In this document: in pieces, positions 1 through 9,226 of the stretch | Layout of the letters: the number at the start of each line of letters is the position of its first letter | Numbering within the stretch: the stretch's first letter is position 1 | NCBI RefSeq assembly: GCF_002127325.2 | Contig: NC_035448.2 | Span: 117,021,354 to 117,085,353 of the forward strand | DNA from: Helianthus annuus | Taxonomy: Eukaryota; Streptophyta; Magnoliopsida; Asterales; Asteraceae | Direction of reading: 5' to 3' | DNA length: 64,000 bases | Notes under the pieces: model-generated | The model's input: only the letters and a program-made list of their open reading frames with translations | Told to the model about the DNA's origin: nothing | The model's database searches: none | Made by a program: the position numbers and the translations under genes

Positions 1-1
1 T

Positions 2-250
2 AAACCTAATGAATTTCAGATAGGAGACCAAGTTCTTTTGTTCAATTCATGACTTCGATTGTTTCCTGGTAAATTAAAGTCTAGGTGGTCAGGACCTTTT
101 TCCATCACCCATATTTTTCCTCACGGTGCAGTCGACATTAAATCTCGGAATGGAATTCCATTCAAAGTCAATGGCCAACGGCTGAAACTCTATCAAGGAT
201 TCATTAAGGATGAGGAGGAAGAAATCTCGCTTCAAACGGTCGAAGAGTAA
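2..250 (+). pseudogene. Athila-type Ty3/gypsy integrase C-terminus (end of pol)
   Basis: This is the last ~82 codons of a retrotransposon polyprotein whose upstream part lies outside the window. The reading runs from a GDQVLLFNS block through FPGKLKSRWSGPF to KVNGQRLKLY, which is typical of the integrase tail of plant Athila/Tat-lineage gypsy elements, and ends at TAA 248-250. The frame is interrupted by TGA at 50-52 where relatives usually carry Arg, so a CGA to TGA change is likely. It is followed by the spacer and env-like ORF expected of Athila. The family is recognised from motifs, not from a search. Confidence 0.8.
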
Positions 251-1078
251 AAGCATCAACATCATACCTGGTAAGTTACGAACAAGCGGGTTGACATCTA
301 AATCGGTAAGTCTTCTAACCAAGTTTTGGGAAAAAAGGGCACTCACACAAGCACTTATAATATATATATATATTTCAAAAATCGCCCGGTACGGGGCCGT
401 GTCCGCGCGACTGTCAGATAAAACCCCTTTTTCATAACAGTTTCTTCATTCCACATGCCCCGTTTCCCCGAAAAATCTCTGGTTCAGACGATTTTTCTTC
501 AAGATTTCGACGTCCTCTCTACTCCTAACAATACCAAGGTATGATTCTATCATCATTAGTAGTTAGATTAGGCATTTGCATGTAGTTTAACATCAAGATT
601 TGGGAAAAAATCTAGGGTTCTTCAACTTGAACCGGATCGAACCTCAAATTTTTGCATAAATCTGTTAGCATTAGTTTAGATTCATGTTATAGAAAGTAAA
701 TCCACTTGTATTGTTCGTAGATGTGCCCGATTTCTCACAAAAACCCCAAACCCTTGTTTTTTGAACCGAAAAAGATAAAATTGAAGGGGTAAACGGTTTG
801 TTTTGGGAAACACGACACTTGGGGTTTCATTTTCGGGGAAAACCGCCCCTACTGAACAAAAAATTTTCAAGTTTTCGAGACCGGGTCGAAAAATGAGATT
901 TTTGAGTAACAGATGTCTGGACACGGGGTCGTGTCTGCTGAACACGGGGGCGTGTCTAGTCAAAATCAGTCCAACATGGGGCGTGTCCGCTGAACACGGG
1001 GCCGTGTTCAGCCGACTGTTTTCATTTCTCTTCGAAAATTTCACTGGATCATGCTAATTGTTTGGTGTTTCCTTTCAG
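251..1078 (+). other. Athila spacer between pol and the env-like ORF
   Basis: No gene is seen here. The spacer carries a short AT run near 360-375. It also has scattered copies of a G/C palindromic motif of the form CACGGGGCCGTGTCC, near 391-407, 920-957 and 975-1012. Small open frames in this stretch read straight through those repeats and show no domain. The same motif recurs in the Athila tail and LTR, so it belongs to the family. Confidence 0.65.
539..1078 (+). other. Possible intron delivering a spliced env-like mRNA
   Basis: A good donor context (AAG, then GTATGA) begins at 539. A pyrimidine-rich tract ending TTTCAG ends at 1078, directly before the ATG at 1079-1081. Retroviral env and some plant env-like ORFs are expressed from spliced subgenomic RNA, and this arrangement would allow that. 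The splice sites are seen in sequence; their use is inference. Confidence 0.3.
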
Positions 1079-2240
1079 ATGTCTAAGAAATTTACACGGT
1101 TCAATGCAAACGAGTTGGATGCTAAGGCAAGATACGACGTGCTTCGAACCAGGCCGGAGGAATACCCAAGAACAATATGCATGGATCTTTTGGGACCAGT
1201 GAACCAGCTTGACCGATTCAACAACCTAGTCACCGGCCCGCGGAGAGCCGCTCTGTGCACTCGAATTCGCTCAGTCCACGAATACAATCTGGAATTCTGT
1301 AGCACATTCGTGTTCAATTCAAGATGCGACCCATTTGATAATGATAGGGTAGAATTCTGATGTGGGGGGGGGACTAAGTACTCAATCTTAATGGCAACAG
1401 TTTGGGTCAATAGTTGGGTTGTATGCGGAGGAAGATGCGGGTAATGAAGAAAACACCGGAGGGTTACATGAATTATCAGAAAACGAACGCCAAGCCGCTT
1501 GGGCTCAAATAGGAGAATGGCACTACAACCCAAGAAGCACTAAGAGCACTAGGTTGAGGGACCCTCTTTACCGTTACATCCATAGGGTCCTCACTTACTC
1601 TCTAAGCCAAAGACATGATAGCAGTGGCGTTGTAGGGTTAAGAGATCTGATAGTTCTTCATTGCATTCATACCCACACCCACCTCGATGTTCCGTACCTC
1701 CTGCTCCGAAACATGCATTGGAACCGGCTCGCTACTCCACCAACCTCTATCTTCTTTGGGGGGTGGTTATACCATCTCTTCAAGCATTTCGTGAACATGC
1801 CCAGGTCTTTCCAAAACAGCCCATGGTCGGGAAGGGTGGACATGGCCATCTGCCGCTCGATGAACCTTATTTATGAAGCAGATGACGGGATGGTTAGCTT
1901 CCAAAGAGTCCAGGGGTATGCATGGAACCCGCAAGAAGCACTTGTCTTACATGCTCCACAGTTCCAACCTCCTCCTCAATACCATTACCGGTCCCAGGGT
2001 GATCCGGGCCAGTCCTCCTCACAAGGAGGCGGTTTTCCTAATTTACAAAGTTTACATGATTTGTTGCAGGAAAACCTCATGTGCACCAGGAACACCTACA
2101 ATATGGCCAGCAATACGTACACCCGGGTCGGAGCAATAGAGAGAAACATATCCGACATGCAGGATGACATCGGGAACATCTGGGAGTACATGGCGGGGCA
2201 CGGAGGAGGTGATGACGATGAAGACGAGGATATGGACTAA
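1079..2240 (+). pseudogene. Athila ORF1/env-like protein, broken
   Basis: Two open stretches, 1079-1360 and 1392-2240, form one former ORF of ~385 codons. The N-terminal part begins MSKKFTRFNANELDAKARYD. The middle contains WQQFGSIVGLY and a FFGGWLYHLFKHF stretch, and the C-terminus is very acidic (GDDDEDEDMD). The position after integrase and before the 3' LTR matches the extra ORF of Athila elements, and the content resembles the Athila ORF-1 family. Two breaks are visible: TGA at 1358-1360 just before a nine-G run, and a one-base frame change near 1389-1391. I see no signal peptide or clear membrane anchor, so calling it an envelope rests on position only. Confidence 0.6.
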
Positions 2241-2584
2241 GCAGGTGGAGTGGAGGTAGCGGTTCATGGTTGAAGGTCTCTCAGGTTAACCCTCTTATCT
2301 TATGAACAATTTCCGGCCTGCGTGCCGTGTGTTGAACAATTTACTTTCTTTAACTCTTTTTAATTTCTGCATTTTTCTTTTCTTTTTATTAACTTATGGT
2401 ATGGATGTTTGAACTATGGTAATTTAGGATGCTTGTTATGGTTTGGTATAGTGTTTATTGATAAAACAGGTACATACGAGGCTTAGAGCACTAAACATTA
2501 GTGCCACCAAAGTCGGGACAGAAAAACCGAAGCTAGAAACCTGTTTTTCAACTTTGCAGTTTGTCCATACGGGGTCGTGTTCAG
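2241..2584 (+). other. Athila sequence after the env-like ORF
   Basis: This is noncoding, T-rich sequence with one copy of the CACGGGG(T)CGTGT motif near 2568-2584. Its continuation is at 3068, because a solo LTR is inserted at 2590 with the target repeat CGACA. No gene is supported. Confidence 0.6.
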
Positions 2585-2589
2585 CCGAC

Positions 2590-3067
2590 ATGTAGGATCG
2601 TGTACGGACCCGAACGAGTCGTTCAGAGGAGTTTGAAACAGTTTCAGGTGCGGAAAACAAGAAACTGAATATGAAACAACTAGAATATCACTTAAATCAC
2701 TTCTCTGATTGATTTCACACTGATTACAGCTCAAATCTCACACCGGCAACACCTCGGTATGGAAATTCACAATCGATACATCTGATTCCGCTCGGACTAC
2801 TATATATAGGCTGCTTGATTCCGCTTGAACATATGAATGATCAGTTCAAGCGAAATCAGCATCAACCATTCAAGCGGAACCTTTACACATGCAAACTCAA
2901 GCGAAATATGATCTAGTGATTTCGCTTGAAATTGCCATGAACACTTTCAAGCGAAATCAGCTTGAATCACACCAAACTTTACAATTTCCTCGTAAAACGT
3001 GCCCTGATCTAATCTATCTAGTCTAAGACTCGATACAAGACGAGGTCGACAGATGTATGCACTAACA
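2590..3067 (-). mobile_element. Solo LTR of element B
   Basis: This is a 478-bp LTR bounded by TGTAGG and CTAACA as read on the plus strand. It is flanked by the 5-bp direct repeat CGACA at 2585-2589 and 3068-3072. It is nearly identical to the 5' LTR of B at 26611-27087, which has the same right-hand flank (CGACACGCCCC). A TATA-like stretch (CTATATATAG) lies near 2799-2808, with several AAGCGAAAT / AAGCGGAA copies on its upstream side in element orientation. No internal sequence remains, so it is a product of LTR-LTR recombination. Confidence 0.88.
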
Positions 3068-3072
3068 CGACA

Positions 3073-4618
3073 CGCCCCCGTGCCCACTACCCCAGACCTG
3101 CTGTTTGTTTAATTCTGCAGATTTTTGCCAGACACGGGGTCGTGCCCAGCCGATACTCCCCCGTGTCCACCTTCTGTAAGTTTTCGTTACTGGCACTTTG
3201 AACACGGGGTCATGCTCAACGAGCACGGGACCGTGTCCAGATGTCCAGTAACATAAATTTTTGTTTTTAAACACACTTTTACACATTTAATCAACCTAAA
3301 ACTTATTTTTGTGACACATTGAGGACAATGTGTAATTTAAGTGTGGGGGGATGCTAAACCTTGAATTTTTGCAAGTCCTAATCACAAGCCTTACACAAAA
3401 CTCTATTGGAACCGCTAATCACCCCAAATTTTTTCAAAAAATTTTCATTTTTTTTACTTGTCTTGAGTTAAGTTGGGAATTACAAGTTTTAAAAAGGTTA
3501 TGTTTTTACAAATTTACAACCGATAGCGTCGTGATAAAAAGAACCAACATAAGAAAATTATGAAACGGCATGACAAGTTTAGTTAAAATTTGATTATATA
3601 TATTTGATCACATAAAAACCCATTCCCACAAAAGTGAGTTTTGAGCCTTTATTGAGCATACAAATACACATCTTTAAACTAAATGCTCATTTTTCGTTTC
3701 TTATGTGAATAGCCGCTTGGTTTCTTACAACTCTAGAACTTGCCACGACACATTCCCGGTCCTTACCAACTTAAACCCGAGTAAGTAAATGATGGAGGCA
3801 TTAGGACTAACCCTTTTTATTTCTACACCATTATTTTTCTTTTTTTACCACCTACCCAAAATCCCCCTAGTTAACCCCTTTGAGCCTAAACCTTTTCATT
3901 TCTTAATCCAAAACAAACACCCCTTTTACCCACCAAAAACCTTTTTCATTTTAAACCCTTTATTTTAGTAACAAAGTTCGGTTTTTCTTGTGACTTCCTT
4001 ATAAAAAAAATGATGAAGCTAAAAGAAAGAAATAAACAAACAAGTTTATCAAAAACAAATTTGTTTGAAGAATTGCTTCATCAAAATAAAAAGTTATGAA
4101 AAATAAAAAGTCTTACGAAAACCGATGCTTTTTACGCCTTTCGCCCTTTTCTACTAACCACTAGCCCAACCACCTACCTTTAACCCAAGCCTAACCCTTC
4201 ACCCCAAAAGTCCTCTTGATATTTACAAAGGTATATAGTTAAAAAGGAGGAGGATTGATTGCTTGGCAAGCATATGGTAGGAGTAAGTTCCATGCCGCTC
4301 TCGAGTGTTTCACAAAAATACATCTTCGGCCGAGTGTTGAGTGATCTCCCGTGAGGTATGTGAACTTGTATATAAATGGAATTTTAAAAAGGCATGTTAT
4401 GCCCGAATAAGTAATTTATCTTATGTAATGTTTTAAATAAATAATGAAGAATAGGATTGTAAATAAAATAAAAATAATACCTAATAAAAATCTTAGAATC
4501 CCGACACTCTATGACAAGCCCAAAAACTTTCTCTTCTACCCATTCCATTTGGGAGTGAAAAGCCACATTATAAAGAGTTTTACTTGAGGACAAGCAAAGA
4601 TTCAAGTGTGGGGATATT
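3073..4618 (+). other. Athila 3' noncoding tail with two polypurine modules
   Basis: This long noncoding tail begins with CACGGGGCCGTGTCC-type repeats (3073-3240). Two similar modules follow, each reading TTGAGGACAA, about nine bases, then TTYAAGTGTGGGG: one at 3320-3352 and one at 4586-4616. The second directly abuts the LTR and is the polypurine tract for plus-strand priming. The first lies 1.27 kb upstream. Small ORFs here are short and featureless. Sequence from about 3513 to 4186 is absent from the second copy (near 33787). Confidence 0.65.
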
Positions 4619-5176
4619 TGATGTGTGCAAAATGCAACATATAAATTACATCAATTGTGGCATAAAACTAACCCTTTTTAGTACTAATGTTGGAAAAAGT
4701 GTGCTTTTGTCTTCCTTTTGTATTTTCAGGATTAAATGAGCTCAAATGAACAAAAGAAGCAAAAAGACAACTAAATCTAACATAAATACAAGAAAAGGAA
4801 TAAACGTGGCATGCCCGACCCCTCGACAGCATCCTCCCAAACAAGAACAAGAAAACAGAAGGCTGAACACGCCCCGTGCTCAATGAGCACGGGGGCGTGC
4901 CCAAGTGTCTGCAGAAAAGACAAAGTTGTAGAAGCTTCTATCACCCACCACGGGGGCGTGCCCAGCGGACACGGGGCCGTGGTCAACTCTAAGATTCGCA
5001 GAATCTAAGGAAATCTTGATAGTACATATACGCTTCTGCATACGGGGTCGTGCCCAGCGGACACAGGGGCATGGTCAATTAATGCAGACAAACTGCATTT
5101 AATGAAGAAAGAGAAGAGGGTGGACACGGGGCCGTTCCCAATGGACACGGGGCCGTGTCCGGGCTTCTGTGCAGGC

Positions 5177-5184
5177 TATAAATA
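5177..5184 (+). promoter_or_regulatory. TATA box of the Athila LTR
   Basis: TATAAATA lies immediately downstream of the cluster of G/C palindromic repeats and upstream of a CACCAC-rich leader. This is the expected place for the U3/R boundary. The same arrangement is at 34781-34788 in the second copy. Confidence 0.6.
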
Positions 5185-5792
5185 GGGGTGGTTGGCTCAC
5201 TTGCAAATCATCCCTTGGCACACCACCTCTCTCACACTACACCCACACTCCACCACCACCACAACACCATCATCCACCACCATCACCCATCATCCATCAT
5301 AGAGTGTGTGAGTAGTCTCGGGATCCAAGATTGATAGTAAGAGTTCTTGACAATCAAAGGCCATGTTTTCCTAAGTCTCTTACATCACTTGGTGAAGATA
5401 AGCATTTAGTGTAATACTTTTTATTTTTAATCTTTTCGCACTTTTTATTTGGTTATGTATTAATGACTTTAATAACTAGTTTCTTATGTTGAAGGTGAAT
5501 CTTCCTTGTCATTTGTCCGTGGTGTCTTGGCATTATTTTACTGTCTATATAAAATAAAAGATTTTCACCATTCATATCTCCACGGTCTATATGGAGATAT
5601 GTTGGCTACTTGGTCGGGGGTTAAGGGAATGGTTTGGTAAGAGTCTTGCCATGTTCAGTGTATAGATCCTGCAAGGACCTGGGTCAAATTTAGTAGGACC
5701 TCCTTCAATACCCAATGGCATTGGATGTTGGGGGTCCAAACTCTTTGATCCCCTCATATGTAAGCTACTATTAGAACTTTAACCCGTCTACT

Positions 5793-5981
5793 TAGGACTG
5801 TATCCCTGCTGACTCAGACTACTTAGCCGAGGGTAACGTCACCTTCAAAAGAGGGGCCTACCACATTATGTATTAATAACTTAATTAATTATCTTTCAAT
5901 AATCCGACCCTTTAGGATTGTATCCTTGCTGACTCAAACTACTGAGTTGAGGGTAACGTCACCTTCAAAAGAGGGGCCTAC
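5793..5981 (+). repeat. Two ~69-bp direct repeats in the Athila LTR
   Basis: The units at about 5793-5861 and 5913-5981 share GACTCARACTACT and a GGGTAACGTCACC block, and both end AAAAGAGGGGCCTAC. They are separated by an AT-rich spacer. Both units are also present in the second LTR copy near 35396-35586. Confidence 0.8.
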
Positions 5982-6373
5982 TACAATAACTAAGATAATC
6001 TCTTAAAAAGTGCAAAAGTGCGGAAATAATCAAAGGTTACACTAAAGGCGAGTCGGATCCAAGTGATTCATCTTGTCTATCTGTTTTTATTTTTTTTTAT
6101 TTTCAGCATTTTAGTTTTTATTTTCTAGTTTAAAACCTTTTTCTAAATTTTTAATTTGATTAGATGTTGAGGATAAACCGGTATTAAAAGCTCTTGTGTC
6201 CTTGGACGACCTCGGTATCTTACCAACACTATACTACGCTCACGATGGGTGCACTTGCCCATATGTGTGTTTGGTGTTAGTAAATATCGTGTTTTATAAA
6301 TTTAAAACTTGACTAAAGTGGTTAAAAAGGGCTAAAAATATACATAAAAATATATCACACCAACTACGCATCA

Positions 6374-6431
6374 GTTCCCAAGTGAACTCTGTGCCTCGTT
6401 TACCTTCCCAGCGAACTTTCACAATGGGAAT
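6374..6431 (-). pseudogene. Fragment of element D chromodomain, copy 1
   Basis: Read on the minus strand, this piece encodes the chromodomain core IPIVKVRWEGKRGTEFTWE. It closely matches the corresponding part of element G (codons near 17430-17490). It is the 3' continuation of the D pol frame that stops at 46013, having been separated by LTR E (target repeat GGGAA at 6427-6431 and 46013-46017). Its other side is cut by the Athila insertion. Confidence 0.82.
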
Positions 6432-8245
6432 GTAACAACCCTCAAAAATAGTCTCGATAACAAACCGTAATTAAAACCAGAACCTGCATGCGATGAAACT
6501 TGTATACTCAATCTGGAAAATTTAGCAGGTAAAGAATCTTGGAGTCCGATGAACCAAATCGCATAAAAATAGTCTTATTAGACTCACAATTTAAAACCAA
6601 ACTGATTGGAGTCAAGACCAAGCATACGTGATAAGTATCGGCACAAAAATCGAGGAAAAACGCACGATTGGACGAGAAGGGCGGCCAAGGACACGCGTCA
6701 CGACACTGCGACACGTGTCAGACCAACGTGGGACACGTGGCAACCGAAGCCAGGCCGACCCTCCCCGCGACTCGCGACAGGGGAGGCCGACCCGTACGCG
6801 ACACGCGGGGGAAACCCAAATTTGGGTATATAAGCAGCAGTGTGGGACTTGAATTCCTGCACCAGTTCGATCGAATTTCGACGAACTTACTCTCTCGTAT
6901 TTTCGTTTCTTTACACAAAACCCCTAAAACCCCGAAACTCTGCTCGTTATTAGGGTAATAACTCTAATCACTGGTACGATACTTTATCCAATCGATTGAA
7001 ACTATCCGATGGATGTTTAAGTGCTGCTCAAACTCGGGTTATACTTTGTCATTCGTCGTGAATTCGATGAATGTTTAAGTATCGCACTTTGTCATTCGTT
7101 GTGAGGGTTTTTATCTCGTGATTATCGTTAAAGTTGAATTGAGTTAATACACTAATACGAGTTCCCTCGTATCTAGAAATTAGAACTCGTAAGCAGAGAA
7201 TCGCTAGAATACTTAATAGCTAAGTAAACTTAGTTGTTAAGGAAACTTAGCAGTTAAGCTAGTTGAGTAGATTAATTAATCTGCTAAATGAGTTAAGTAA
7301 TCAACTAAGCAAATTATAAGAGTTAAGATAAATTAATTAGTTAATTAATTAATTAAGTTAAGAAAGGTTAATTAAGATTAATTAAGCTAAGCAAGATTAA
7401 TTAAGCTAAGTGAGATTAATTAAGCTAAGCAAGATTAATTAAACAGCTAAGTAAGTTATTTAGTTAAATAGATAAGTAAACTTAATAGTTAAGGGAACTT
7501 AATGGTTAAGTAAACTTAATAGTTAAGGAAACTTAATGGTTAAGGAAACTTAATGGTTAAGGAAACTTCCTAGCTAAGGAATGAATCTACCTTACCTATA
7601 AATAGGAAGCTAAGGAATTCATTTCCTTTGTTCATTTCTTCTATTCTTCTCTCTATACGTTGGTGTTCTAACCAATAATCACCAAAGCGATGTTCTGTCT
7701 GATCGATTCAGGAACCAACTAACGAATGCCAAAGTGTTGTACTTTGTGAATTTTGGTAAACGGAATCCAAAGTACTATACTTTGTGAGTTCATTAAATGG
7801 ATACCAAAGTACTATCTGAATAAGACTATACTTTGTGAAATTCGTTAAGGTTCGAATCTCGTGATCATCGTTAGGTTTGATATGGTTTTACACAAATACG
7901 TATTCCATTCTATTAAACTATATGTTTAACCATCAGAATACACCCAACTATACGCTTACAATCAAAATGGATGCTTAATCATCAGAAGATCCAAAATAAT
8001 AAAGTATATGCTTAATTATCAGAAGGAGTAGAATCAAGAAGCTTGTTAAATCAATACTGCATGCTTATATTGTGAGGCATTCTCTTTTTACAAATTTTAC
8101 TTTCAAAATCATGTTTATTTTCAAAGTTATAATTACATGGATTAAGTCGTGGTTATCTTGAATCACTGGCAAGTGGGGTATTGTGCACATTACTAATTTT
8201 TCTCACGGGGTTAGGCTAATAAGCCCTAACAGTGATAATCGTCAC
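6432..8245 (+). mobile_element. LTR E, left part, copy 1 (gypsy-like solo LTR)
   Basis: The sequence starts TGTAACAACCC after the repeat GGGAA, as many gypsy LTRs do. TATATAAG at 6827-6834 fits a plus-strand LTR, and a second TATA-like TATAAATAGG lies near 7600. No coding domain is present; the GC-rich open frames at 6600-6960 are LTR sequence. The LTR is interrupted at 8245 by element A (target repeat GTCAC). In the second copy its remainder continues at 45509-46012. Confidence 0.75.
7190..7570 (+). repeat. Degenerate TTAATTAAGCTAAG / AACTTAATGGTTAAGG repeats
   Basis: This A/T-rich tract inside LTR E is built from short units. TTAATTAAGCTAAGC-like words dominate at 7330-7440, and GGAAACTTAATGGTTAA words at 7480-7570. 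The second copy at 36830-37190 has the same structure with unit-level differences. Confidence 0.75.
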
Positions 8246-9179
8246 TGTAGGATCGCGATCTGACCCGAATGAGTCGTTCAGAGGTGTTCTACTCTGTTTC
8301 AGGTGCGGAAAACAAGAAACAAAGCTAGGAAAAGCTGATTTTTCACTTAATCTACTGATTGTATTGATATGACAACGATTACAGCTCAATCTTCACACCG
8401 GCAGTACTTCGGCGTGGAATACAAGGCAATCTTATGTGATTTTGCTCATACACACCTATATATAGTAATGAGATTTCGCTCCAAAGACCACATGTCTCTA
8501 TGAGCGAAATCATACATGTTTACATAAGCGAAATCATCCATCTATGACCATATGAGTGAAATCTGCTTCTTATACACATAAACTCTCCTATTTTCTCGTA
8601 AAACGTGCCCTAATCTATACAATGCAATCTAAGACTCGATCCAAGACGAAGTCGACAGATGTAGTGCACCAACAGACTCCCCCTCAGATGTTGACGAGTC
8701 GACTATCGAGTCACGACAATGCTGTATCTTCACGTCTTCAGTCTTGATCAGTCTCTGGGCTTTTCTCTTTCTCTATCTTCATCAACAGACTCCTCTTTAA
8801 CCATATCTACTTGAAAATCTTCAGACTCCCCCTCTCGATTTGCTGGCATTTCTTTGTTCTTCAGCAACATCTGATACAGGATCATTGTCTGGCTTTCACA
8901 GGTCCAAGACTGTTTCCTAGCTTTAACTTTCACCACAGAATCGAAACTTGGCTCAAACTACAGAGTCTTCAATTTCCAGGATTGAAACTTGGCTCTAGTT
9001 CTGTCCACATACTCTTCAGGATCAATCAGCCTGACTTTCTTCAATCAAAATCCTCAGGTATTGTAACCTGGCTCTTTATCTTTAGATCCAAAATCGAAGC
9101 CTAGATATTCCTGCACATTCTTAACCCAGAAGTAAATTTTCTAAATTTAACAATTTGTATGCACCAACACTCTGAAATA
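8246..9179 (-). mobile_element. Element A, copy 1: 3' LTR and truncated internal end
   Basis: This fragment contains an LTR (8246-8674, ends TGTAGG and CACCAACA) and about 500 bp of internal sequence beginning with the polypurine tract (ACTCCCCC on the plus strand). It matches 37888-38820 almost base for base. Its LTR carries GAGCGAAATC motifs and a TATA-like CTATATATAG near 8457. The left flank GTCAC (8241-8245) equals the target repeat of the complete A. The right side ends inside the element at a rearrangement junction, so it is a by-product of tandem duplication and not an independent insertion. Confidence 0.87.
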
Positions 9180-9226
9180 GTCTAAGACTCGATACAAGAC
9201 GAAGTCGACAGATGTATGCACTAACA

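Larger units (their letters stand above)
4619..6373 (+). mobile_element. Athila 3' LTR, copy 1
   Basis: This LTR is about 1.75 kb and runs from TGATGTGTGC, just after the polypurine tract, to CGCATCA; the ends are inverted (TGATG/CATCA). U3 holds many CACGGGGCCGTGTCC-like copies at 4866-5162. A TATA box follows at 5177-5184, then a CACCAC-rich stretch. A ~69-bp tandem repeat lies at 5793-5981. The LTR abuts fragments of element D at 6374, so Athila was inserted into D. The matching target repeat on the left is outside the window. Confidence 0.85.
3068..9179. repeat. Tandem segmental duplication, copy 1
   Basis: This block contains the Athila tail and 3' LTR, a 58-bp D chromodomain piece, the left part of LTR E, and the 3' end of element A. 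It recurs in the same order and orientation at 27088-38820. The second copy differs mainly by the insertion of element C and by loss of ~674 bp. The block ends abruptly at 9179, where A sequence switches to the B LTR. Both copies share the A insertion junction at the same base of E, so the duplication came after A inserted. Confidence 0.88.

Noticed and set aside
803..1057. Open frames on both strands rich in HGxV / GACL-type words
   Set aside because: They read through the CACGGGG palindromic repeats of Athila, and the same words appear wherever the repeat occurs.
6606..6958. Overlapping GC-rich open frames in LTR E
   Set aside because: They lie around the TATATAAG box of an LTR, overlap in several frames and match no family.
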